This document shows, piece by piece, positions 27,782-37,056 of a stretch of DNA of 64,000 nucleotides (positions within the stretch are counted from its first letter, which is position 1; every line of letters begins with the position of its first letter). This stretch comes from an uncultured Tenacibaculum sp. (lineage in GTDB: Bacteria > Bacteroidota > Bacteroidia > Flavobacteriales > Flavobacteriaceae). Made by a program: the position numbers and the translations under genes. The notes beneath the pieces are model-generated. The model was not told the DNA's origin. It worked only from the letters and a program-made list of their open reading frames with translations, and searched no databases. Location: assembly GCA_947501615.1 (NCBI GenBank), contig CANMWK010000002.1, positions 310,001 through 374,000 on the forward strand, read 5' to 3'.

Positions 27782-29182
27782 TTATGCGTTTAATGGTTTC
27801 CCATCCCAAGCAGCTTTAGCAGCTTCTTTTACAGCTTCAGAATATGTTGGGTGTCCATGACAAATACGAGCAATATCTTCTGCAGAAGCTCTGAATTCCA
27901 TTGCAACAGCCATTTCCATAATTAAGTCAGCTACACGAGCACCAACCATGTGTACCCCTAAAACTTCATCCGTATTTTTATCAGCTAACACTTTTACAAA
28001 ACCATCAATGTCTCCACTTGCACGAGATCTTCCTAATGCACGCATAGAGAATTTTCCAGCTTTATAAGCTACATTAGCATCTTTTAATTCTTGCTCAGTT
28101 TTTCCAACTGCAGCAACTTCAGGCCAAGTATAAATAATACCAGGAATTAAGTTGTAATCGATATGTGGCTTTTCACCAGCTAAATATTCAGCAACAACAA
28201 CTCCTTCTTCTTCAGCTTTATGTGCTAACATTGCTCCACGAACTACATCTCCAATAGCATAAATATTAGAAACGTTAGTTTGTAAATGATCGTTTACATC
28301 AATTTGCCCTCTTTCAGTAACTTTTACTCCAGCATTTTCTAAACCTAAACCATCAGTATATGGTCTACGTCCAACAGCAACTAAACAGTAATCACCCGTA
28401 AAAGTAACTTCTTCACCTTTTTTATTTGTTGCAGTTACAACAACTTCATCTCCTTTTCTTTCTACAGCTGTAACACCGTGGCTTACATTAAACTTAACAC
28501 CTTGTTTCTTTAAAACTTTAGTTAATTCTTTAGAAACATCTTTATCCATTGTAGGCGTAATCGTAGGTGCATATTCAACTACAGAAACATCAGCTCCTAA
28601 ACGTTTGTAAACAGAACCTAATTCTAATCCGATAACACCACCACCAATAACAATTAAGTGTTTTGGTACTTCTTTAAGTTTTAAAGCTTCAGTAGAAGTA
28701 ATAATACGCTCTTTATCAATAGTGATAAAAGGTAATGTAGATGGTTTAGAACCTGTAGCTATAATGATGTTAGTTCCTTCAATAACTTCAGAACTTCCAT
28801 CATTTTTAGTGACTTTTACGTGAGTTGCATCTTCGAAAGATCCTAACCCTTCGTAAACATCAATATTATTTTTATCCATTAAGTATTTAACACCTCCGGT
28901 AGTTTGCTCTACAACTTTAGCTTTGCGCTCGATCATTTTAGAGAAATCAAACTTCGGATTTTCAACAGAAATACCATGCTCTTCGAAATGGTGAACAGCA
29001 TCGTAAAAATGATGAGAAGAATCTAATAAAGCTTTAGAAGGAATACATCCAACATTTAAACATGTACCACCAAGGGTAGCATATTTTTCTATAATAGCTA
29101 CTTTTTTACCTAATTGAGAAGCTCTAACCGCAGCAATGTATCCACCAGGTCCAGAACCTATAACGATGATATCGTATTTCAT
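27782..29182 (-). CDS. lpdA: Dihydrolipoyl dehydrogenase
   Basis: The E3 flavoenzyme of 2-oxoacid dehydrogenase complexes and the glycine cleavage system, 466 residues. The FAD-binding GSGPGGYIAAVRA is at the N-terminus, with the redox disulfide C41-x4-C46 in GGTCLNVGCIPSK. The NAD site has VIGGGVIGLELGSV, and the C-terminal interface holds the catalytic CHGHPTYSEAV. It is transcribed as a single gene with its own terminator, which suits an enzyme shared by several complexes. Confidence 0.97.
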   Translation of the reverse strand: MKYDIIVIGSGPGGYIAAVRASQLGKKVAIIEKYATLGGTCLNVGCIPSKALLDSSHHFYDAVHHFEEHGISVENPKFDFSKMIERKAKVVEQTTGGVKYLMDKNNIDVYEGLGSFEDATHVKVTKNDGSSEVIEGTNIIIATGSKPSTLPFITIDKERIITSTEALKLKEVPKHLIVIGGGVIGLELGSVYKRLGADVSVVEYAPTITPTMDKDVSKELTKVLKKQGVKFNVSHGVTAVERKGDEVVVTATNKKGEEVTFTGDYCLVAVGRRPYTDGLGLENAGVKVTERGQIDVNDHLQTNVSNIYAIGDVVRGAMLAHKAEEEGVVVAEYLAGEKPHIDYNLIPGIIYTWPEVAAVGKTEQELKDANVAYKAGKFSMRALGRSRASGDIDGFVKVLADKNTDEVLGVHMVGARVADLIMEMAVAMEFRASAEDIARICHGHPTYSEAVKEAAKAAWDGKPLNA

Positions 29183-29201
29183 GAGTTGTTTTATTTTAAT
29201 A

Positions 29202-29209
29202 CAAAATTA
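29202..29209 (-). promoter_or_regulatory. -7 promoter box of lpdA
   Basis: On the minus strand the sequence reads TAATTTTG, matching TAnnTTTG, about 20 bases before the lpdA ATG. Confidence 0.5.
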
Positions 29210-29279
29210 CAATTATTTACGAATTAAAAGGGAGTATTAGTTATTATTACTATTTTTAAAACAGATAAGATGTATTTGT

Positions 29280-29750
29280 ATGAAAATATTAAAAAAAATA
29301 GGTTGGATTGCATTAATAGCTTTTCTTGTAATTCAATTTATTCCCTCGAAAAAAAATAATGGAGAAATATCATCTTTAGATTTTTTCTTAAATGAAACCA
29401 GCCCTTCCCCTGAAGTTAAAGCAATTTTGAAAAATGCTTGTTTTGATTGCCATAGTAATGTAACAGAATATCCATGGTATCATAGTATAGCTCCTGTGAA
29501 TTTTTGGATTGATAATCATGTAGAAGAAGGTAAAGAGCATTTAAACTTTTCAAAATGGTCTACTTTTTCCTCAAGAAAAAAAGAACACAAAATGGAAGAG
29601 TTTTGGCAAGAAATAGAAGATGAACATATGCCTTTGAATTCTTACACCTGGACGCATAGTGATGCTAAACTTAGTGATACTGATGTTGCATTGATAATAA
29701 CATGGGCAAAAGAAATTGAACGAGAATATAAATACCAACAACAACGATAA
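29280..29750 (+). CDS. Haem-binding-domain protein (CxxCH)
   Basis: A 156-residue protein with one N-terminal membrane or signal helix (about 6-23) and a Haem_bd-type domain. C-F-D-C-H (about residues 58-62) forms the covalent haem c site, followed by the conserved EYPWYHSIAPVNFWIDNHVEEGKEHLNFSKW. Likely a membrane-anchored periplasmic cytochrome-like protein of the DUF1924/Haem_bd group. The glycosyltransferase gene follows with no gap. Redox partner unknown. Confidence 0.8.
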   Translation: MKILKKIGWIALIAFLVIQFIPSKKNNGEISSLDFFLNETSPSPEVKAILKNACFDCHSNVTEYPWYHSIAPVNFWIDNHVEEGKEHLNFSKWSTFSSRKKEHKMEEFWQEIEDEHMPLNSYTWTHSDAKLSDTDVALIITWAKEIEREYKYQQQR

Positions 29751-30986
29751 TTGAATATTACGATTTTATTTATAGGTTATGTTTGGGTAGAGCCTAGTTC
29801 TTCCGCTGCTGGAAGTAGAATGCTGCAATTGATCGAGTTATTTTTAGATAATGGTTGTCAAGTAACTTTTGCAAGCCCTGCTCATAAAGGAAAAAATGCA
29901 ATTGACTTGACAGCATATGGAGTTAAAGAAGTAACAATTGAGTTAAATTCATCTTCATTTGATGTTTTCATTACAGAGTTGAATCCACAGTTTGTTGTTT
30001 TTGATCGTTTTATGATGGAAGAGCAATTTGGATGGCGAGTAGCAGAAAATTGTCCAGACGCTATTCGAATTTTAGACACAGAAGATTTACATTTTTTAAG
30101 AAAAGTTAGATATACACAATTGAAAAATGGGGAAGAGTTCTCTGATATAGCATTGTTAAAGTCAGATGAGGCTAAAAGAGAAATTGCATCAATTTTACGA
30201 TGTGATTTAAGCTTAATTATTTCTTCTTATGAAATGCAATTATTAAAAAGTATATTTAAAATAGATGAACGTATCTTACTATATCTGCCTTTCCTTTTAG
30301 ATGTGATTGATGAAGCTCATCAAAAAAAATGGTTGCCGTATGAAGAAAGAAAAGACTTTGTTTTTGTAGGCAATTTCTTTCATAAGCCTAATATAGATGC
30401 AGTATTAGAATTAAAACGAATGTGGCCCAGTATTCGTAAACGTTTACCTAAAGTGAATATTCATATTTATGGAGCTTATGTTACTCAGAAAATTCAACAA
30501 TTACATAAACCAGATCAAGGTTTTTTAGTTCATGGATATACCTCAAATGCCATAGAAAAAGTAAATAGCGCTAAGATCGTTTTAGCTCCTTTACGATTCG
30601 GTGCTGGCATCAAAGGGAAATTAACAGAGGCTATGATTTGTGGTACACCCAGTATTACAACTTCTGTAGGAGCTGAAGGTATGCATGATGAATTGCCATG
30701 GAATGGCTTTGTTAAAGATGATTTTAACACATTTACCGATGTAGCTGTAAAATTATATACTGAAAAAGAAATATGGCTCCAAGCTCAACACAATGGTGTG
30801 GAAATTATTAATACTATTTATGATAAAAATGTAGTAGGAAATAAGTTTATAGAAAAATTGAATCATTTGAAGTCAGAAATAGTGTCTCATAGAAGCACAA
30901 ATTTCTTGGGCGCTTTACTACAGTACCAAACATTGCAGTCTACTAAATATATGAGTAAGTGGATTGAATTAAAAAATAAAAATTAA
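29751..30986 (+). CDS. Glycosyltransferase, family 4/GT-B type
   Basis: A 411-residue protein without membrane segments. The N-terminal Rossmann part begins NITILFIGYVWVEPSSSAAGSRMLQLI and the C-terminal GT-B part carries FVGNFFHKPN, VLAPLRFGAGIKGKLTEAMICGTPSITT. The frame begins at a TTG immediately after the preceding TAA; no ATG lies nearby and family members start at this position, so TTG is the likely start. The gene converges with the CarboxypepD_reg gene and their stop codons overlap by two bases. Acceptor unknown. Confidence 0.85.
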   Translation: MNITILFIGYVWVEPSSSAAGSRMLQLIELFLDNGCQVTFASPAHKGKNAIDLTAYGVKEVTIELNSSSFDVFITELNPQFVVFDRFMMEEQFGWRVAENCPDAIRILDTEDLHFLRKVRYTQLKNGEEFSDIALLKSDEAKREIASILRCDLSLIISSYEMQLLKSIFKIDERILLYLPFLLDVIDEAHQKKWLPYEERKDFVFVGNFFHKPNIDAVLELKRMWPSIRKRLPKVNIHIYGAYVTQKIQQLHKPDQGFLVHGYTSNAIEKVNSAKIVLAPLRFGAGIKGKLTEAMICGTPSITTSVGAEGMHDELPWNGFVKDDFNTFTDVAVKLYTEKEIWLQAQHNGVEIINTIYDKNVVGNKFIEKLNHLKSEIVSHRSTNFLGALLQYQTLQSTKYMSKWIELKNKN

Positions 30987-32209
30987 TTATCAGATTGGTA
31001 ATTTAAAGGTAAAGCATTAGCAAATTTTTCGTAACCCCAATAACCTTCTACTAGATGATTACTAGGATTGCTAAACTCTCCAAACGGAAGAATTAATTCA
31101 GGATTTTTTATAATGTGAAGATTTGATTTTTGATAATTTAATCTTTCTTTACTCCTTCGATAACCATATTCTTCTTTTTCTCTAGTGTATGTTACTTTTA
31201 GAATATCATTAAATCGTAAAAATGTTTTTTCTTGAAGTTTGAAGGTAACATCACTATAATTAATGTCTTTACTAATAATGCTATCAATTACTTTTCGCTG
31301 TCCTAATCTTCTGTCTATTAATATGGCACTATCTAATTTTGACTTGGGTTTGGTTATTTTTTTATGTAAACTAAACGGTGAATTATTATCCCTATACATT
31401 TTGAAAATCCTTTTAGCAAATTTTAGTTCTTTCTCTGTTGGGAATTTTTTATTAGGTATTCTTGTGAATTGGTCTATAATAAAACCTTCTTCTCTTGTAT
31501 TTGCAAGAATCAATGATCTAAGGAAATGCATTCTAGATCCTTGGTAAGCTGTTTGTCTATTTTTTTTCCATTTTCTCTTTCTACGCTTGCTACCCTTTAA
31601 TTCTTCATATTGAGTGAAACCAAAATACTCAGAACGTTTTTTAGATTGTTCGAATTTTTCTAGGGTATAACGAATTTTATAGCCAAGTGCTTTATTAGTA
31701 ATAATAATTGGTTTATCAGCTTCAACAGAAAAAACTTCACTCTCTTTGTCGTAATAGTAATTTAAAACCTCTGGATTTTCTATTGTACATTTTTCAGCAA
31801 ATTTTGTCATTCCTATGAAAATATTTCTAAATCGTTTAAAGTCAGTGATTCTTTCTCTGGAAGATCTTCTTTTTTTGCGAATTACAACTTCATCTAGCAT
31901 ATCATTTTCGGGAATGAGTATGAAGCTTAGTTTTTGTAATGGTTTTTCCTTGGTTAAAGTAATTTCATGTTGTACTGTTTTGTATCCCAAATAAGCAATA
32001 ATTAGCATGTATTTACCTTCTTTAGCATTTCGTAAAGTAAATTCCCCATTAGCATCAGAAATACTTCCTATTGTAGTATTGTTTAAAAAAACTGAAGCAC
32101 CTTCTAGAGGGGTTCTGTTTTCCGATAAGACTACTCCTTTAATATTTATTTGACCATGAGATATACTGTATAATGATAAAAAAAGTAGAATAGTTAGTTT
32201 TGTTTTCAT
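30983..32209 (-). CDS. Exported CarboxypepD_reg-domain protein (paralogue A)
   Basis: A 408-residue protein starting at the ATG that opens a good signal peptide (MKTKLTILLFLSLYSISHGQ). The frame is open upstream to 32230. A CarboxypepD_reg-like beta-sandwich (about 22-100, EGASVFLNNTTIGSISDANGEFTL) is followed by DEVVIRKKRRSS and then a long basic region with WKKNRQTAYQGSRMHFLRSL. The plug and barrel of a TonB receptor are absent. Downstream gene order and sequence show it is a tandem paralogue of the next gene. Function unknown; outer-membrane or periplasmic location is likely. Confidence 0.75.
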   Translation of the reverse strand: MKTKLTILLFLSLYSISHGQINIKGVVLSENRTPLEGASVFLNNTTIGSISDANGEFTLRNAKEGKYMLIIAYLGYKTVQHEITLTKEKPLQKLSFILIPENDMLDEVVIRKKRRSSRERITDFKRFRNIFIGMTKFAEKCTIENPEVLNYYYDKESEVFSVEADKPIIITNKALGYKIRYTLEKFEQSKKRSEYFGFTQYEELKGSKRRKRKWKKNRQTAYQGSRMHFLRSLILANTREEGFIIDQFTRIPNKKFPTEKELKFAKRIFKMYRDNNSPFSLHKKITKPKSKLDSAILIDRRLGQRKVIDSIISKDINYSDVTFKLQEKTFLRFNDILKVTYTREKEEYGYRRSKERLNYQKSNLHIIKNPELILPFGEFSNPSNHLVEGYWGYEKFANALPLNYQSDN

Positions 32210-32249
32210 AAGATATTTTTTTGTTGACAAAGTAAAGTAAGGTGCGTTT

Positions 32250-33464
32250 TTATTTTTTTTGTAACATATAGTCTAGAGGTAGCATGTCTCCCAAAGCCTC
32301 AAATCCCCAGTATCCTTCATTAAAAATTGAATTAGGTTGAACCATAATTCCAGAAGTATCAATTTCAGATTTTCCATTCAATAAGACTACATGAGAAGTT
32401 TGAAAATCAAACGGTTTTCTTGTGCTACCGAATATTCCTTTTGTGTAATTATATTCTTCAGGTTCTTTATTATAAATAACCATTAGATAATCTTGAAAAT
32501 CTAAAAAAGGAATGTTGTTTTCAAAAGAGATTATTTCATCGGGGGAAATATCTTTTTTATACAAGTAATCACGATATTTAGGTAGTCTAGCTTTATTTAA
32601 CGTCACTATTGCACTATCTAAAGTAGTTTTTGGGGTGGTTATAGTTTTCGATAAATTAACACCGCTACCAATCAGTTTTATATATTCTCTAGCAAATCTA
32701 ATTTTTTCTTCAGAAGGTCTTTCTTTATTGGCAACTCTTCTAAACTTATTCATAAGAAAACCATCTTTTTTTAATTCTTTGTTAAGAAGGCTTCTTAAAA
32801 AATGCATTCTTGAACCTTTGTAAGCGATCTGTCTATTTTTCTTCCATTTTCTTCGAATTCCTTTTCTTAAGTTCTTGTATTGTGCATAACCACTAAAAAA
32901 AGATTGATTTCCTTTCACCGTAAATTCTACTAAGTCATAAGTGATTAAATATCCTAAAGCATTATGTTTAATTTGCAGTGGTTTTCTAGCTATAGCAGTT
33001 AAAGTATTTGTTTTGTAATCGAAATCAAAACGTAAATCTTTTTCATTAGTAATGTTACATCCCCTAGCTAATTTTGATCTACCTAGAAAAATTTTCTTGA
33101 ATCTAGTCAGATTATATTTCCAATCCTCATCATAGAGGTTCTTTTTTACTTCCACTTCATCTAAAAATTCACTGTTTTCTTCCATATAAATGGTGATATC
33201 GGAAGTGTTTTCTGTGAAGGTAATTGTTTTTTGATATGTCTTATAACCTAAAAAGGAAACAATGAGCATGTAGTTCCCTTCATTAAAATTTAGTTCAAAG
33301 AAACCTTTCTCGTTAGTTATAGTACCAATTGTTGTGTTGTTTAAGTATACTGAAGCTCCATCTAGAGGAGTGTTATTTGTAGAAAGAATAGTCCCACTAA
33401 TAGTTATTTGAGCACATAAATGCCCATAAATAAAAAAGAATAAAAAAAGGTAATTCAGTTTCAT
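32250..33464 (-). CDS. Exported CarboxypepD_reg-domain protein (paralogue B)
   Basis: A 404-residue protein with a signal peptide (MKLNYLFLFFFIYGHLCAQ); the start at 33464 is preferred to one three codons upstream. The layout is the same as its neighbour: a CarboxypepD_reg-like domain (LDGASVYLNNTTIGTITNEKGFFEL), EFLDEVEVKK, and the shared WKKNRQIAYKGSRMHFLRSL block. The two genes are separated by about 40 bases and both end in EGYWGFEALGDMLPL-type sequence, so they arose by tandem duplication. No catalytic motif is visible. Confidence 0.75.
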   Translation of the reverse strand: MKLNYLFLFFFIYGHLCAQITISGTILSTNNTPLDGASVYLNNTTIGTITNEKGFFELNFNEGNYMLIVSFLGYKTYQKTITFTENTSDITIYMEENSEFLDEVEVKKNLYDEDWKYNLTRFKKIFLGRSKLARGCNITNEKDLRFDFDYKTNTLTAIARKPLQIKHNALGYLITYDLVEFTVKGNQSFFSGYAQYKNLRKGIRRKWKKNRQIAYKGSRMHFLRSLLNKELKKDGFLMNKFRRVANKERPSEEKIRFAREYIKLIGSGVNLSKTITTPKTTLDSAIVTLNKARLPKYRDYLYKKDISPDEIISFENNIPFLDFQDYLMVIYNKEPEEYNYTKGIFGSTRKPFDFQTSHVVLLNGKSEIDTSGIMVQPNSIFNEGYWGFEALGDMLPLDYMLQKK

Positions 33465-33601
33465 TGATAACAATTAATTTTTACAATTTTCAGCGAGGTT
33501 TTATTATAAATGTAATAGATAGATAACCTTTTCACGTCATAAGATTATTAGCTATAAATTATAATAAAAAAGTAATAGCAAATTACACTGATATAAAAAT
33601 A

Positions 33602-33631
33602 AAAAAATCTCTTTTTAAAAAGAGATTTTTT
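33602..33631 (-). terminator. Terminator of the M3 peptidase gene
   Basis: AAAAAATCTCTTTTT and AAAGAGATTTTTT form a hairpin just after the peptidase stop. Both strands carry T-runs. Confidence 0.8.
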
Positions 33632-33646
33632 GGTATAATTAACATT

Positions 33647-35671
33647 TTATTGTAGAAGACCTGCTCGTTTTAGTAAAGCTTCTGGTTTTGGCTCTTGTCC
33701 TCTAAAACGTTTGTACAATTCCATTGGTTTTTCTGTTCCTCCTTTAGAAAGTACATGGTCTTTAAATTTAGTTGCGATTTCTCTATTGAAAATACCTTCT
33801 TCTTTAAAATATTCAAAAGCATCAGCATCTAAAACTTCCGCCCATTTATACGAATAATAACCAGCTGAATATCCTCCTTGAAAAATATGAGAAAACGCTG
33901 TGCTCATACAATTTTCAGCAACATCTGGGTATAATTTTGTGTTTTCGAAAGCTTTTAATTCAAAATCTTTAACTGAAGAAATAGTTTCAGTGTTTCCTGA
34001 ATGCCAACTCATATCTAATAAACCGAAACTTAATTGACGTAACGTTTGCATCCCTTCATGAAAAGCAGCAGATTCTTTAATCTTTTGAACATATTCCATA
34101 GGGATTGTTGCTCCAGTTTCGTAATGTTTTGCAAATAACTCTAAAGCTTCTTTTTCGTAACACCAGTTTTCTAAAACCTGACTTGGTAATTCTACAAAAT
34201 CCCAAGAAACAGAAGTTCCAGATAAACTTTTATAGGTGGTGTTTGCTAACATTCCATGTAAAGCATGGCCAAACTCATGAAATAATGTTGTTACTTCATT
34301 AAAGGTTAATAAAGAAGGTTTTGTTTCTGTTGGTTTTGTGAAATTACAAACGATAGAAACTTGTGGCCTGTCGTTTAGTTCTTCTTTAATTTGTTGCGAT
34401 TTATAAGATGTCATCCAAGCTCCATTTCTTTTTCCCGGTCTAGGATGGAAATCAGCATAAAAATGAGAAATAAATTCACCTTTAGAGTTGGTTACGTTAT
34501 AGGTTTTTACATCTTCATGATATTTATCGATAGTATCAATTTCTTCGAAGTTTAAATCAAACAGTCGATTAGAAATTTCAAAAACACCATCAATAACATT
34601 TTCTAATTTGAAGTATGGTTTTAAAGCTTCTTGATCTAAATCGAATAAATCTTTCTTAAGCTTTTCTGAATAATAAGAGCCGTCCCATTTCTCAAGACGA
34701 TCTATATTGTCTAGCTTTTTAGCATAGCTTTCTAAGTTCTTAAATTCACGTTCAGCAGCTGGTTTTGCTTTTGCTAATAAATCATTTAAAAACGATAATA
34801 CTTTTTCTGGCGATTCTGCCATGCGCTCTTCTAAAACAAAATGAGCATGAGAATCGTAGCCTAATAATTGAGCTCTTTGATGTCTTAATTCAACAATCTC
34901 TAAAACAATTTTTTCATTATTGTTTTTATTGTCTTGGAAGCCTTTTTTACCCATGGCAATAGAAAGTTTTTTTCTTAGTTCTCTATTGTCAGCATATGTC
35001 ATAAAAGGAATGTAACTTGGGTAATCTAGTGTAAATAGCCAACCTTCTTTTTCTTTTTGTTGCGCCATTAATTTAGCTGCTTCTTTTGCTCCTTCTGGCA
35101 AACCAGCCAAATCTTTTTCGTCTGTAATCAACATTTCAAAAGCGTTGGCGTCTGCTAAAACATTTTCACCAAATTCAAGCGATAATTTAGAAAGTTTTGT
35201 ATCCAATTCTCGCAACTTATTTTTTTGCTCATCATTTAAATTCGCACCATTTCTAGAAAAACCTTTGTATTGTTTTTCTAATAGCATACTTTGTTCTGGA
35301 GTAAGTACCAATGCATCCTTTTGATCGTAAACAGTTTTAACTTTTTTAAATAAATTAGTATTTAAAATCATATCGTTTTTAAATTCACTTAACCAAGGAG
35401 AAATGTCTTTCGCAATTTGTTGAATTTCCTCATTGGTCTCAGCTGAATTCAAATTGAAAAATATAGATGTAATACGATCTAATTTTTCTCCTGTGTCATC
35501 TAAAGCTACTGTAGTGTTTTCAAAAGTTGGAGTAGTACTGGCATTAGCAATAACATTAATTTCTTCTTTTGCAATTGCGATGGCTTCTTGTAATGCTGAT
35601 TTATAGTGTTCCTCTTTTATAGACTGAAAAGGAGGCGTGTCAAATTCTTGTAATAATGGATTTTTAGTCAT
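33647..35671 (-). CDS. M3-family oligopeptidase (Dcp/OpdA type)
   Basis: A 674-residue cytoplasmic zinc peptidase with no signal sequence. The HEFGH motif (about residue 465, in TLFHEFGHALHGML) supplies two zinc ligands and the catalytic glutamate, and a downstream FVELPSQVLENW gives the third ligand region. Length and the N-terminal PPFQSIKEEHYKSAL match the oligopeptidase A/dipeptidyl carboxypeptidase branch, which degrades short peptides, including cleaved signal peptides. Single-gene unit with its own promoter and terminator. Confidence 0.93.
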   Translation of the reverse strand: MTKNPLLQEFDTPPFQSIKEEHYKSALQEAIAIAKEEINVIANASTTPTFENTTVALDDTGEKLDRITSIFFNLNSAETNEEIQQIAKDISPWLSEFKNDMILNTNLFKKVKTVYDQKDALVLTPEQSMLLEKQYKGFSRNGANLNDEQKNKLRELDTKLSKLSLEFGENVLADANAFEMLITDEKDLAGLPEGAKEAAKLMAQQKEKEGWLFTLDYPSYIPFMTYADNRELRKKLSIAMGKKGFQDNKNNNEKIVLEIVELRHQRAQLLGYDSHAHFVLEERMAESPEKVLSFLNDLLAKAKPAAEREFKNLESYAKKLDNIDRLEKWDGSYYSEKLKKDLFDLDQEALKPYFKLENVIDGVFEISNRLFDLNFEEIDTIDKYHEDVKTYNVTNSKGEFISHFYADFHPRPGKRNGAWMTSYKSQQIKEELNDRPQVSIVCNFTKPTETKPSLLTFNEVTTLFHEFGHALHGMLANTTYKSLSGTSVSWDFVELPSQVLENWCYEKEALELFAKHYETGATIPMEYVQKIKESAAFHEGMQTLRQLSFGLLDMSWHSGNTETISSVKDFELKAFENTKLYPDVAENCMSTAFSHIFQGGYSAGYYSYKWAEVLDADAFEYFKEEGIFNREIATKFKDHVLSKGGTEKPMELYKRFRGQEPKPEALLKRAGLLQ

Positions 35672-35702
35672 AGTACAATTGTTAAATTGTTTTGTGTAGT
35701 TA

Positions 35703-35710
35703 CAAATTTA
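35703..35710 (-). promoter_or_regulatory. -7 promoter box of the M3 peptidase gene
   Basis: The minus strand reads TAAATTTG, a TAnnTTTG match about 32 bases before the ATG. Confidence 0.5.
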
Positions 35711-35722
35711 AAAAAGAATAAT

Positions 35723-36916
35723 TTATTGAATTTTTTCTGCATTTATAGCATATTCGGAAAAAGATAAAGTTTCGCCATCTCCTGCAATGTGTATACTATC
35801 TATTTTCCATTGTACTTTAATTAGGTCATGCTTCTTAAAATCATATTTTTTAGTAATATCCCAAGTGTAAATTAGGCCTACATCTTTATTGTTTTTCTTT
35901 GCTTCAATAAAAAAGTAATCGTAGTCATCATTGTATTTTATAAATTGAATAGTATCAGTGTAAACTGTATGCAATTTCAGTTTTTGATTGGGTCTAATAT
36001 TATTTTTAAAATCAATATTAACCTTGTTAATGTATCCTAACCGATTTATATGATGTAAGGTTGTATCTATTCTTGGAGGTTCAGTATATAGCGCATCTAT
36101 TGTTGTAATACAATTGTTTCTGATTTCAGAAGTAATTCTAGACCAACCTTCAGCTATTTCATCGTATGAAATAATTAAAGAATTAAATGATGGTTTTTTA
36201 CTATTATCATTATAAGATTTCATCAATTTTTCATCTTCATAAATAACCAAAACAGATTCTACTTCATGGTCGCCTTTAAAAACCGTAAATACAATAACTT
36301 TATAATCATAATAACCATCTAAATTCAAATCCAAGCCATAAGAAGGATAGGCAATAAAAGGATCTTTGTTAAGTAAATCTGGATAAATTTCATGCAATTG
36401 TAATTTGAGAATTTCCTCTTTTGTTAACCGATTTTTCTTCTTGAAATTATCAAAATTGGTACTGTCGATGAATGGCATAGCTCTAAGCGGAAATTTTGAC
36501 CAAATATTGGTGTGTTCTTGAACATATTTTTCATTTTTAGAATTTGATAAAAATGTATCAAACACGAAGACAGTATCTTGATTTTTTAAAATTCCAACCC
36601 ATTCTCCTTTAATTAGCATCCCTTCATCATGAATTTCAGAAATAATTCTGGTTCGTTTAACAATTGCGACTTCTTGGTTGTGGTTGAGTTTACCTAATAT
36701 TTTGCCTTTAGGACTTTCTCTATAATTCAAGCCAGATGTTGCATTAACAAACTTCACAGTATTTTTTAATACCGTTTTTTGACTAACGTCTTTGGATTCA
36801 ATATGCTTTTCTAGTACGTTATTATTCGGAAAAATAGGTGCTTTTTTCTTTTTACAAGAAAGTAAAGTGAATAGTATTAAAATGATGAAAAATCTTATGT
36901 AGTTGAATAATAACAA
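35723..36916 (-). CDS. SH3-domain lipoprotein of unknown function
   Basis: A 397-residue protein. A hydrophobic leader ends in the lipobox TLLSC (C21), followed by lysines. A bacterial SH3-like domain spans about 52-125 (ATSGLNYRESPKGKILGKLNHNQEVAIVKRT). The remaining 270 residues, with aromatic- and Asp-rich strands (DLNLDGYYDYKVIVF), match no family I recognise. The first codon is TTG; there is no ATG upstream of the signal, so a TTG start is the best reading. Probably an outer-membrane or periplasmic lipoprotein. Confidence 0.7.
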   Translation of the reverse strand: MLLFNYIRFFIILILFTLLSCKKKKAPIFPNNNVLEKHIESKDVSQKTVLKNTVKFVNATSGLNYRESPKGKILGKLNHNQEVAIVKRTRIISEIHDEGMLIKGEWVGILKNQDTVFVFDTFLSNSKNEKYVQEHTNIWSKFPLRAMPFIDSTNFDNFKKKNRLTKEEILKLQLHEIYPDLLNKDPFIAYPSYGLDLNLDGYYDYKVIVFTVFKGDHEVESVLVIYEDEKLMKSYNDNSKKPSFNSLIISYDEIAEGWSRITSEIRNNCITTIDALYTEPPRIDTTLHHINRLGYINKVNIDFKNNIRPNQKLKLHTVYTDTIQFIKYNDDYDYFFIEAKKNNKDVGLIYTWDITKKYDFKKHDLIKVQWKIDSIHIAGDGETLSFSEYAINAEKIQ

Positions 36917-37056
36917 TGACTAAATTACATAATTTATCGGTACAGCCAAAGATTAAAGTTTTGAGAGTTTCAGAGTTAAATACTTTGTTTTTTCTAGATT
37001 ATAGTTTAAATGACTGAATAAAGATTTTGATTGTCATATTTGAAAACGATTGAAAT

